Positions 1 to 5,908 of a stretch of DNA of 5,908 nucleotides are shown in pieces. The translations under genes and the position numbers were made by a program. Position 1 is the stretch's first letter. Each line of letters begins with the position of its first letter. The notes beneath the pieces are model-generated. The model worked only from the letters and a program-made list of their open reading frames with translations, was not told where the DNA came from and made no database searches. This DNA comes from Clostridiales bacterium (GTDB lineage: Bacteria; Bacillota; Clostridia; Oscillospirales; QAMX01), in the NCBI GenBank assembly GCA_003149835.1, contig QAMX01000159.1, positions 9,867 through 15,774 on the forward strand, read 5' to 3'.

Positions 1-264
1 CGCGCGTACAGGAATGTCGGGTATCTGCGCCGGCGCTTTCAGGGAGAAGAAAACATTCTGGTCGTTTCCCACGGTTCGTTTCTGTCCCGTCTCGTCGCGT
101 GCGCGCTCCGTTTCCCCTATCCGGAGCATTTCAATTTTTCTCATGAAAATACGGGGTTAACGCTGGTTCGTTATCTGATAGACAACGGGCATCCCCATAC
201 CAAGCTCGGTTTTCTCAATGACACTTCCCACCTCTACCGGGCCGGACTTGTAAAAGGAGTGTAA
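1..264 (+). CDS. Histidine phosphatase family protein (phosphoglycerate-mutase-like), 3' part only
   Basis: The reading frame is open from the first base of the window and ends with TAA at 262-264, giving the last 87 residues of a protein whose start lies outside. The segment VVSHGSFLSRL (visible residues 21-31) matches the region around the second catalytic histidine of the histidine phosphatase (phosphoglycerate mutase/CobC-like) superfamily; that His is encoded at 70-72. Further on, the residues ENTGLTLVRY and LNDTSHL resemble the conserved C-terminal part of the same fold. The N-terminal RHG motif that carries the phosphorylated histidine is not in the window, so activity cannot be judged. 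Family members remove phosphate from sugars, nucleotides, cobalamin precursors or proteins, and the substrate here is unknown. The stop codon is 7 bases from the next start, so the gene is probably co-transcribed with the ABC exporter genes. The family call is fairly sure; the specific function is not. Confidence 0.82.
   Translation, partial: RAYRNVGYLRRRFQGEENILVVSHGSFLSRLVACALRFPYPEHFNFSHENTGLTLVRYLIDNGHPHTKLGFLNDTSHLYRAGLVKGV
252..259 (+). promoter_or_regulatory. Shine-Dalgarno of the first ABC gene, inside the phosphatase 3' end
   Basis: AAAAGGAG lies 12 bases before the ATG at 272 and within the last codons of the upstream gene (the Lys-Gly-Val end). The spacing is slightly long, but this is the only good match and it supports the 272 start. 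Its position inside the upstream reading frame suggests that translation of the two genes may be linked. Confidence 0.6.
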
Positions 265-271
265 CTGCTTC

Positions 272-2041
272 ATGCGATGCAAGGATATTATCCTGAGCTA
301 TTTTAAAAAGCATGGTTTCCGCTATGCGGTCGGTATCGTCCTCGTCATTGTCGCGACGGTCTTCAACGCCGTTCTGCCGCAGTTGCTCGGCAAAGCCATC
401 GATCTGGTCAAGGCCGCGCGCGAGCCCGGACAATCGGCGCTGCTGACAGAGGTGCGCAACGTCTGTCTGGCGATGTGCGGCTGCGCCGTCGGCGCGTTTA
501 TCACGCGCAACATCTGGCGATACCTGATCATGGGCTTTACCCGTTCTATCGAGCTGCACCTCCGGCACGCGCTTTTTACGCATTTGCAGGAACTCAGCTC
601 GGAATTTTATGTAAAAAACAATACCGGCGATATCATTACGCGCGCGATTATTGACACACAGGCGATTCGCCAGATGTTCGGTATCGGCCTGATCGGTATC
701 GTCGACGTCCTGACGATTAATCTCGTCACGCTCGGCTATATGGTCAGCACGACGAGCATTCAACTGACGCTGATCGCCGTGATTCCGCTTCCCTTTCTGC
801 TTTTCGCCCTTGTCAAGCTGCGTACCGTCATGCGCCGCAAGTTCACCATCGTCCAGCATACGGTTTCCGATATTGCCGCCAAGGTACAGGAAAATATCAC
901 CGGAATCCGCGTCATCAAGGCCTTTGCGCAAGAAAACAGCGAAAACCGTCTGTTTGAAAAGCTGAGCCGCAGTAAATGGAAAGCCGAAATGGATATGGTT
1001 CGCGTCTGGTCGTTTATCAACCCGTTGTCCTCTTTTGTATTTGGGGCGATTTTCGCCGTGTTTCTCTATTTCGGCGGCCGTATGGTTATCGAAGGTTCGC
1101 TTTCTTTGGGCGAGTTTGTCGCCTTTAATACCTATATCGCCTTTTTGATGGAGCCGATTTCGAGGATCAGCCGCATCATCCAGATTTGGCAGCGCGGCAT
1201 CGTCTCCATACAGCGTATGGACATGATTTTCTCGGCCAAACCCGCGATTGACGACAGAAATGCGGATGGATCGGTTACGTCCCTGGCGCCGCTGACGGTC
1301 GATGTGACGGATCTCACCTTCCGTTATCCCGGCACCGACAAGGATGTGTTAAAAAATATCACCTTTCATCTTGAAACCGGCGGCGTCCTCGCGGTGATGG
1401 GCGCGACAGGAGCGGGAAAATCCACGTTGATGAGCCTGCTGATGCGCATGTGGAATCCGCCCGACGGCACGATTTCGATCTCCAATCATCCAATCGAGAC
1501 GGTTCCGCTCCGGGTGCTGCGCGGTGCGATCGCCTATGTCCCCCAAGAAACGTTTTTGTTTTCCGATTCCATTATGAATAACATCATTTTTTACGACGAG
1601 CGGATCACAGAGGACGACGCTGTGGAAGCGGCGAAGATAGCCGCGATTCACGACAATATCAGCGAGTTCGCCAAACAATACGATACGACGGTCGGCGAAC
1701 GCGGAATGACGCTGTCCGGAGGGCAGAAACAGCGCGTCTCCATCGCCCGTGCGCTCGCCCGCAAGCCGGATCTGCTGCTGCTTGACGACTGTCTGTCCGC
1801 TGTGGACGCAGAGACGGAACACGTTATTCTGGACAATCTGCGCGCTTATCTCAAAGGCTGTACTACGATTATCGTCACTCACCGCATTGCCGTGGCAGGC
1901 ATCGCCGACCGCGTCCTGCTTCTGAATGAAGACGGGAGTATGGCCGCGCTCGGAACGCATCAGGAGCTGTGCGCGACCAGCCCTGAATACCAGAATTTGT
2001 TGGCGATTCTCGAAGCCGCCAATGAGGGCCGGGAAGGCTGA
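272..2041 (+). CDS. Heterodimeric ABC exporter, degenerate-site half (BmrC/TM287-like)
   Basis: This is a 589-residue half-transporter with an N-terminal six-helix membrane domain and a C-terminal ATPase domain, the usual size for the exporter family. Hydrophobic segments lie near residues 19-39, 62-86, 138-158, 162-182, 247-272 and 277-298. The ATPase domain shows an A-loop Tyr352, Walker A GATGAGKST (377-385), Q-loop Gln425, X-loop VGERG, signature LSGGQ (481-485), Walker B LLLLDD (501-506), D-loop SAVD (509-512) and switch His537. The residue after the Walker B Asp is Asp506, not the catalytic Glu. The DDxLSAVD pattern is typical of the partner that builds the inactive ATP site in BmrC/YheI- and TM287-type heterodimers. 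The intact LSGGQ should complete the active site with the neighbouring protein. Known relatives export drugs or lipid-like compounds, but the substrate here cannot be read from sequence. It sits between the phosphatase (7-base gap) and its partner gene (116-base gap). Confidence 0.93.
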   Translation: MRCKDIILSYFKKHGFRYAVGIVLVIVATVFNAVLPQLLGKAIDLVKAAREPGQSALLTEVRNVCLAMCGCAVGAFITRNIWRYLIMGFTRSIELHLRHALFTHLQELSSEFYVKNNTGDIITRAIIDTQAIRQMFGIGLIGIVDVLTINLVTLGYMVSTTSIQLTLIAVIPLPFLLFALVKLRTVMRRKFTIVQHTVSDIAAKVQENITGIRVIKAFAQENSENRLFEKLSRSKWKAEMDMVRVWSFINPLSSFVFGAIFAVFLYFGGRMVIEGSLSLGEFVAFNTYIAFLMEPISRISRIIQIWQRGIVSIQRMDMIFSAKPAIDDRNADGSVTSLAPLTVDVTDLTFRYPGTDKDVLKNITFHLETGGVLAVMGATGAGKSTLMSLLMRMWNPPDGTISISNHPIETVPLRVLRGAIAYVPQETFLFSDSIMNNIIFYDERITEDDAVEAAKIAAIHDNISEFAKQYDTTVGERGMTLSGGQKQRVSIARALARKPDLLLLDDCLSAVDAETEHVILDNLRAYLKGCTTIIVTHRIAVAGIADRVLLLNEDGSMAALGTHQELCATSPEYQNLLAILEAANEGREG

Positions 2042-2157
2042 GCGAACCTATTTTTTTTGGCTCAACTGAGAGCCGCAGCGCTGAGGCCGACGTCCGCCGC
2101 CGGCGGCCGATAGACTCTTGTCCCGAAGAAATATGGTGCGGCGGAGAAAGAGGAGTT
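2042..2157 (+). other. 116-base gap between the two ABC genes with T8 tract and palindromes
   Basis: No coding sequence fits here. The gap holds a run of eight T at 2051-2058, followed directly by a small hairpin (GGCTC 2059-2063 with GAGCC 2070-2074, six-base loop). Next come the perfect palindromes CAGCGCTG (2076-2083) and GCCGCCGGCGGC (2096-2107). Because the T run precedes the hairpin and no T run follows, this is not a standard terminator on the + strand. On the - strand the hairpin would be followed by A residues, so it is not one there either. I see no convincing promoter: TAGACT at 2111-2116 and TATGGT at 2132-2137 are only 15 bases apart and each matches poorly. The segment may be a structured spacer that adjusts expression of the second half, but this is only an inference. 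Confidence 0.5.
2143..2155 (+). promoter_or_regulatory. Doubled Shine-Dalgarno-like tract before the second ABC gene
   Basis: The purine tract contains GGAG at 2143-2146, 11 bases from the ATG at 2158, and AGGAG at 2151-2155, only 2 bases from it. The nearer copy is too close for normal initiation, so the farther copy is the more likely ribosome binding site for 2158. The next in-frame ATG is 2212, with GGAAGGG ending 3 bases before it, which is also short. No in-frame ATG, GTG or TTG was seen between 2101 and 2157. Confidence 0.45.
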
Positions 2158-3984
2158 ATGAAACAGACAGCGACGTCTTCCGTCGGTTCGCCGGCCGTCC
2201 CGGAAGGGCGTATGGCCGAGTATACGCAGAAAAAGAAGCGCCACACTCTCCTGAGACTGCTTAAAAACTTCGGCTTTCACAAATGGCTGACCGCTTTGAC
2301 GATCTTCTTGGCGATCGCTTCCAGCTTGGTACAGGTCGTCAAGCCGTATATTCTGAAACTGGTCATCGATGAAAACTTAGAACTCGGCATCAACGACCTC
2401 GCCGCGATCGGCCGGCTCTCCCTGCTCTATTTCGTCGTCATTTTAGTTGGCTCTGCCTGTGATTATGCGCAGTCGATTACCTTAGCCTCCTTAGGTCAAC
2501 GCATCATGCACCGCATGCGCACCAATCTTTTTGCGCATATTCAGCGGATGAACATGTCGTTTTTCGACTCAAACTCGTCGGGCAGCCTGCTGACGCGCGT
2601 CAACAGCGACGTTGAATCGCTCTCCGACCTGTTTTCCAGCATTGTCATCCAGTTTGTCAAAGATATCCTGATGATCTTTAATATCTGCGGCGCCATGCTT
2701 CTCCTGGATGTCAAGCTCGCGCTCTGGTGCTTTACGTGTATTCCGGTCATTGCGGTCATTACGTTTTTTTATCGGACGATGTCCCGCCGCAACTTTATTA
2801 AGCTGAAAGCGCAGCTTTCGCGGCTGAACGGCTTTCTCGCCGAGAATATCACCGGCATGAAAATGGTACAGATCTACTGCCGTGAAAAGCAGAAAAACGA
2901 CGAATTCTATGCGCTCGGCAAAGAATATTACCGGCTCGGCATCGTTGAGATCCTTTTAAACAGCCTTTCCAACCCGTTGATGACCGCGCTCGCTAACTTG
3001 GCCACAGCCATCTTTATCTCCGCATTCGCGCCCTTTGTCATCGGCAATACGCTCGATGTGGGGACGCTGTACGCCTTTACGCAGTATATTAAGCAATTCT
3101 TCGGCCCCATCGCCAACCTTGCCGAGCAGTTTACCTCCATCCAGTCGGCTCTGATCTCCGCCGACCGCATCTACGATATCGTCGATAAGGTGGACACGCT
3201 CGAAGATCTCGAAGCCGGCGAGCCGCTCGAATCGTTCTCCGGCCATATCGAATTCCGGCACGTCTGGTTCGCTTACACAAAGGACAACTACGTCCTCAAA
3301 GACGTGAGCTTTGAAATCAAGCCCGGTGAAAGCGTCGCCTTTGTCGGCTCAACCGGCTCCGGAAAATCGACGATTATTTCGCTTCTGGCGCGGTTCTATG
3401 AGATTCAGCAGGGTGAAATTCTCATTGACGGCGTAGATATCCGCAAATACAGGCTCACCGATCTCCGCCGCTGCATCTCCGTGGTGCAGCAGGATGTTTT
3501 CCTCTTTACCGGAGACATCAACTATAACATCCGCCTCAACGAGGAAAGCATCTCCGACAGCGATATCCGGCGCGCCGTGAAAACCGTCAGCGCCGAGTCG
3601 TTTATCGACAGCCTGCCGAACGGTTATGATGCGCATGTTTCTGAGCGCGGCTCCGAATTCTCGGCCGGTCAGCGTCAGCTGATCGCCTTTGCCCGCGCCG
3701 TCGCCGTTGACCCGTCCGTGCTCGTCCTCGACGAAGCGACGGCCAGCATCGACACGGAAACCGAAGCGGCGCTGTCCCGAGCCATGAAGGCGGTTTCCGC
3801 CAACCATACAACGATTACCATCGCTCACCGGCTTTCCACGATTTTGGGCTGCGATCAGATTTTTGTGCTCGACCATGGCGTCATTATTGAGCGCGGCAGG
3901 CATGAGCAGCTGGTCGACCAGGGCGGACACTACGCCGAACTGTACAAGATCTCCCTCTCTGCCAACGACAAAACCACTGCGTAA
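2158..3984 (+). CDS. Heterodimeric ABC exporter, catalytic-site half (BmrD/TM288-like)
   Basis: This 608-residue protein has the same layout as its upstream partner: a membrane domain with hydrophobic segments near 43-66, 86-108, 164-184, 187-206, 265-290 and 295-315, then an ATPase domain. Motifs are A-loop Tyr373, Walker A GSTGSGKST (397-405), Q-loop Gln445, X-loop VSERG, signature FSAGQ (501-505), Walker B with Asp525-Glu526, D-loop ASID (529-532) and switch His557. Walker B is complete with the catalytic Glu, while the signature departs from LSGGQ. This is the reverse of the upstream protein's pattern, so the two should form one working and one degenerate ATP site. The first 18 residues are polar and rich in Ser, Thr and Pro; translation could instead begin at the ATG at 2212, just before a Lys-rich stretch. 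The gene ends 11 bases before a terminator stem, making it the last gene of its unit. The substrate is unknown; multidrug export is a common role in this group. Confidence 0.93.
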   Translation: MKQTATSSVGSPAVPEGRMAEYTQKKKRHTLLRLLKNFGFHKWLTALTIFLAIASSLVQVVKPYILKLVIDENLELGINDLAAIGRLSLLYFVVILVGSACDYAQSITLASLGQRIMHRMRTNLFAHIQRMNMSFFDSNSSGSLLTRVNSDVESLSDLFSSIVIQFVKDILMIFNICGAMLLLDVKLALWCFTCIPVIAVITFFYRTMSRRNFIKLKAQLSRLNGFLAENITGMKMVQIYCREKQKNDEFYALGKEYYRLGIVEILLNSLSNPLMTALANLATAIFISAFAPFVIGNTLDVGTLYAFTQYIKQFFGPIANLAEQFTSIQSALISADRIYDIVDKVDTLEDLEAGEPLESFSGHIEFRHVWFAYTKDNYVLKDVSFEIKPGESVAFVGSTGSGKSTIISLLARFYEIQQGEILIDGVDIRKYRLTDLRRCISVVQQDVFLFTGDINYNIRLNEESISDSDIRRAVKTVSAESFIDSLPNGYDAHVSERGSEFSAGQRQLIAFARAVAVDPSVLVLDEATASIDTETEAALSRAMKAVSANHTTITIAHRLSTILGCDQIFVLDHGVIIERGRHEQLVDQGGHYAELYKISLSANDKTTA

Positions 3985-3995
3985 CCTTTTTTTCG

Positions 3996-4025
3996 CTCCG
4001 CCCGCATATAACGGGCGGAGTTTTT
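3996..4025 (+). terminator. Intrinsic terminator closing the ABC exporter unit
   Basis: CTCCGCCCG (3996-4004) pairs perfectly with CGGGCGGAG (4012-4020) around the seven-base loop CATATAA, and TTTTT follows at 4021-4025. A nine-base-pair GC-rich stem plus T tract, starting 11 bases after the stop codon, is a textbook rho-independent terminator on the + strand. A further run of seven T lies before the stem at 3987-3993. That run would be A on the - strand, so the element is not clearly bidirectional. Confidence 0.92.
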
Positions 4026-4083
4026 CTCTCATGATACATGATGGAAATTGCCGGCGTCTGCACTCCGGTTTTTGATGAATTCG

Positions 4084-4112
4084 TTGACAAAAAAGGGCGT
4101 TTCTATTATAAT
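4084..4112 (+). promoter_or_regulatory. Consensus sigma-A (sigma-70) promoter for the Fe-S protein and lplA
   Basis: TTGACA (4084-4089) and TATAAT (4107-4112) are separated by exactly 17 bases, a perfect match to the housekeeping promoter consensus in both boxes and spacing. Transcription should begin near 4117-4120, leaving a leader of roughly 80 bases before the ATG at 4198. The promoter lies about 60 bases after the terminator of the upstream unit, which supports an independent unit starting here. It also argues against upstream starts for the Fe-S protein at 4038 or 4048, which would put the promoter inside the coding sequence. Confidence 0.88.
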
Positions 4113-4114
4113 TA

Positions 4115-4167
4115 CAGATATTGGCGCTCGCGTTTTGCCGTCGCCGGTTTTACGCGGCCTCTATCTG
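4115..4167 (+). promoter_or_regulatory. Possible stem-loop in the 5' leader of the Fe-S protein transcript
   Basis: Nested complementary arms can be read by eye: CAGATA (4115-4120) with TATCTG (4162-4167), GGC (4123-4125) with GCC (4157-4159), CGCG (4129-4132) with CGCG (4153-4156), and an apical CCG (4138-4140) with CGG (4145-4147). These leave a 2x2 internal loop and a three-base bulge. The structure would stand at the extreme 5' end of the predicted transcript and leave the ribosome binding site at 4182-4187 unpaired. If transcription starts at 4117-4120, part of the outer stem is lost. I recognise no known riboswitch class, and the pairing may be chance. Confidence 0.3.
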
Positions 4168-4181
4168 AAAAACTCATACCG

Positions 4182-4187
4182 AAAGGA
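4182..4187 (+). promoter_or_regulatory. Ribosome binding site that fixes the start of the Fe-S protein
   Basis: AAAGGA lies 10 bases before the ATG at 4198. Together with the promoter just upstream, it selects this start over the longer open frame that could begin at TTG 4048. Confidence 0.7.
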
Positions 4188-4197
4188 TCAAGCTATC

Positions 4198-5277
4198 ATG
4201 AAATCTTCTGTTTTGTTTGCGCCGATTGCCTTTAAATCCTACCACGCTTCCGAGACGCTTCCGGCAAAGTTTGAGCGCCTGCTCGACGCTTCTCCGCTCG
4301 CCGCAGCCGTCAAGGGCAAAAAAACGGCGGTCAAGATGCATCTCGGCCGCTCGATCGGATATGCGACGATCCACCCGATGTTTGTCGAAATCCTGATTTC
4401 CAAGCTCAAAGAATACGGCGCGGACGTTTTTATCACCGACCACATCATCGGCAACGCCCGTTCGCGCGGCTATACGGAGGAGGCGCTCGGCTGCCCGATC
4501 ATCCCCTGTTGCGGCGAGGACGGCAAATATTATTATGAAAAAGACGTCGATTTCAAATCGTTCCATAAGGTAGATGTCGCCGGACATATCCACGACGCCG
4601 AGGTTTTAATCGACCTGTCGCATGTCAAGGGACACGGCGTCTGCGGCTTTGGCGGCGCGGTCAAAAATATCTCCATGGGCTGCGTTTCAGACCGGACGCG
4701 CAGGCAGATTCACAGCCTCGAAGGCGGTCTTGAATGGGACGATGGCAAATGCATTCGCTGCGGCGTCTGCGTCGATAACTGCAATCACTCCGCGCTTTCC
4801 TTTGAAAATGACCGCCTGAAAATGAATCAGCATCACTGCACGTCGTGCCAGCACTGTGTCAAGACTTGCCCGACCGGCGCGTTTCAGCTCGATGCCGGCC
4901 GCTTTGAGGATTTTCAGCACGGTATGGCGCTCTGCACGCAGAAATGTCTCGAAAACTTTGCGCCCGGTTCCGTCTATTACATCAATTTCCTGATGAACAT
5001 CACCGCGCTCTGCGACTGCTGGGGCTTTACGACGCCGGACATCGTGCCGGATATCGGTATTCTCGCCTCTGACGATATCGTCGCCATCGAGCATGCGTCG
5101 CTGGCTTTGATCAAGACGGAAAACTTTTTGCCGGCGGGTGTTCCGGTCGGCTACGAGCTCGGCGACAAAGGCCACCTTTTTGAGCGCATTCACGGAAAAG
5201 ACCCGTATGTTCAGCTGCGCGCGCTCGAAAAGATCGGCTTAGGCAGCTTTGACTACGGCGTGACGGAAATCGAGTAG
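4198..5277 (+). CDS. DUF362 family protein with two [4Fe-4S] ferredoxin motifs (COG2768-like), function unknown
   Basis: With the start at 4198 the protein has 359 residues. The N-terminal two thirds resemble the DUF362 family: a segment around residues 55-80 ending in LKEYGADVFITD, then VLIDLSHVKGH (136-146) and GFGGAVKNISMGC (150-162). A ferredoxin-like insert follows with C185-x2-C188-x2-C191-x3-C195 and C214-x2-C217-x2-C220-x3-C224-Pro, the classic pattern for two [4Fe-4S] clusters. In the first motif Asn196 replaces the usual Pro. The C-terminal part has CTQKC (246-250), CDCWG (272-276) and PDIVPDIGIL, features I associate with the uncharacterised Fe-S protein group COG2768. There are 17 cysteines in all, none before residue 99. 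No signal peptide or membrane helix is seen, so it is probably cytoplasmic. The clusters suggest electron transfer or a redox enzyme; partner and substrate are unknown. It heads its unit and lies 5 bases before lplA. Confidence 0.88.
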   Translation: MKSSVLFAPIAFKSYHASETLPAKFERLLDASPLAAAVKGKKTAVKMHLGRSIGYATIHPMFVEILISKLKEYGADVFITDHIIGNARSRGYTEEALGCPIIPCCGEDGKYYYEKDVDFKSFHKVDVAGHIHDAEVLIDLSHVKGHGVCGFGGAVKNISMGCVSDRTRRQIHSLEGGLEWDDGKCIRCGVCVDNCNHSALSFENDRLKMNQHHCTSCQHCVKTCPTGAFQLDAGRFEDFQHGMALCTQKCLENFAPGSVYYINFLMNITALCDCWGFTTPDIVPDIGILASDDIVAIEHASLALIKTENFLPAGVPVGYELGDKGHLFERIHGKDPYVQLRALEKIGLGSFDYGVTEIE

Positions 5278-5282
5278 CCGCT

Positions 5283-5908
5283 ATGGCTTTTTACGCTGAA
5301 ACGGACTGTACCGACCCGTTTGAAAACCTCGCGCGTGAAGCGCTTTTCTGCCGTTTCGCCGCGCAGACGGGAGAGCCTCTCCTCTACCTTTGGCAAAACG
5401 CGCCCTGTGTCGTGATCGGGGTGAACCAGAACCCGTGGCTGGAATGCGACCTGACGGCGATGGACGCCGACGGCGTCATGCTGGTTCGCCGTCGGACCGG
5501 CGGCGGCGCGGTATATCACGACGGCGGCAACCTGAACTATTCGCTCTGCCTGCCGGAGGCGCTGTTTGATGAATCGCGGCAGTATGCTGTTCTCCTCGCC
5601 GCATTGGCGCGGCTCGGCATTTCCGCGCAGCGCAGCGGCCGGAATGATATCGTTGCCGGCGATCTGAAAATTTCCGGCAGCGCGTTTCTGCATTCCGGCG
5701 GCGCGGCGTTGCAGCACGGAACCATGCTGATCCGCAGCGAGCTCGGCATATTCGGCAGATATCTGACGCCGGATACGCAGAAGTTTGCTTCCAAGGGCGT
5801 TCGCTCCGTCTCCGCGCGGGTCGGAAACCTGACGGCGCTGATGCCTGCGCTGTCAATCGGAGACGTGAAAGCGGCATTCTATGCGGCGTTTGAGCGCGAA
5901 TACGGCGC
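5283..5908 (+). CDS. lplA: Lipoate-protein ligase A, 5' part (cut by window end)
   Basis: The frame runs from ATG 5283 to the end of the window, giving 208 residues of a family usually about 330 long, so the C-terminal accessory domain is missing. The N-terminus (DPFENLAREALF, residues 11-22) aligns with the start of known LplA proteins and supports this start. Key motifs are RRRTGGGAVYHD (69-80), which forms the lipoate and adenylate pocket, GRND (119-122), the catalytic-type Lys129 in LKISGSAF (128-135), HGTML (145-149), and ASKGVRSVSARV in the last third. The enzyme activates free lipoate with ATP to lipoyl-AMP and transfers it to a lysine on E2 subunits or the glycine cleavage H protein in the cytoplasm. 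The start is 5 bases after the Fe-S protein stop. Only a weak Shine-Dalgarno (GAG at 5272-5274) is visible, so translation may be coupled. Octanoyltransferase-type relatives share the fold, but the motif set favours LplA. Confidence 0.9.
   Translation, partial: MAFYAETDCTDPFENLAREALFCRFAAQTGEPLLYLWQNAPCVVIGVNQNPWLECDLTAMDADGVMLVRRRTGGGAVYHDGGNLNYSLCLPEALFDESRQYAVLLAALARLGISAQRSGRNDIVAGDLKISGSAFLHSGGAALQHGTMLIRSELGIFGRYLTPDTQKFASKGVRSVSARVGNLTALMPALSIGDVKAAFYAAFEREYG

Noticed and set aside
215..931. Long open frame on the - strand opposite the first ABC gene
   Set aside because: It is antisense to a clear ABC transporter, its translation is polar and low in recognisable motifs, and similar shadow frames occur opposite every gene here because of the GC-rich codon use.
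1349..1960. 203-residue open frame on the - strand over the ATPase domain of the first ABC protein
   Set aside because: It is a mirror of the conserved ATPase coding sequence with no ribosome binding site or domain of its own.
2051..2074. T8 tract plus hairpin after the first ABC gene as a terminator
   Set aside because: The T run lies before the hairpin instead of after it, and on the opposite strand it becomes an A run, so neither direction gives a normal intrinsic terminator.
2111..2137. Internal promoter before the second ABC gene (TAGACT ... TATGGT)
   Set aside because: Both boxes match the consensus at only four of six positions and the spacer is 15 bases, which is no better than chance.
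3349..4032. 227-residue open frame on the - strand over the second ABC gene
   Set aside because: It begins inside the intergenic terminator region and overlaps conserved ATPase motifs on the other strand; no family features are seen.
4029..4041. Inverted repeat TCATG-ATA-CATGA as an operator
   Set aside because: The arms are only five bases and the site is more than 40 bases upstream of the -35 box; there is no second copy to support it.
4038..4235. Small + strand open frame of 65 residues starting at ATG 4038
   Set aside because: It runs through the consensus promoter and into the Fe-S gene in another frame, and has no Shine-Dalgarno.

Overview
The window holds five protein-coding genes, all on the + strand and packed with short gaps, apparently in two transcription units. 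It looks like ordinary chromosomal DNA from a moderately GC-rich anaerobic Firmicute, probably of class Clostridia. That assignment is an inference from the purine-rich ribosome binding sites, the BmrC/BmrD-type ABC exporter pair, the ferredoxin-like DUF362 protein and a consensus sigma-A promoter. No 16S or other phylogenetic marker is present. I see no mobile element, CRISPR array, tRNA or rRNA.

Unit 1 (positions 1 to about 4025) starts with the 3' end of a histidine phosphatase (phosphoglycerate-mutase-like) gene, cut by the window edge. Seven bases after it begins the first half of a heterodimeric ABC exporter, whose Shine-Dalgarno lies inside the last codons of the phosphatase. After a 116-base gap comes the second half of the exporter. 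The two ABC proteins carry complementary defects: the first has Asp instead of the catalytic Glu after Walker B, and the second has a degenerate signature motif (FSAGQ). The predicted heterodimer therefore has one consensus and one degenerate ATP site, as in BmrCD and TM287/288. A strong intrinsic terminator follows the second gene.

Unit 2 (about 4084 to the end) starts with a perfect TTGACA-17-TATAAT promoter. A short leader follows that can fold into an imperfect stem-loop, then a DUF362 protein with two [4Fe-4S] ferredoxin motifs and many other cysteines. Five bases after its stop begins a lipoate-protein ligase A gene, cut by the right edge of the window.

The exporter halves must work together in the membrane. 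The Fe-S protein and the lipoate ligase are probably co-transcribed, and whether they are functionally linked is open. I did not find a convincing new biological system. The points most worth a second look are the Fe-S protein of unknown function coupled to lplA, the unusually strong promoter and structured leader in front of it, and the asymmetric ATP sites of the exporter.
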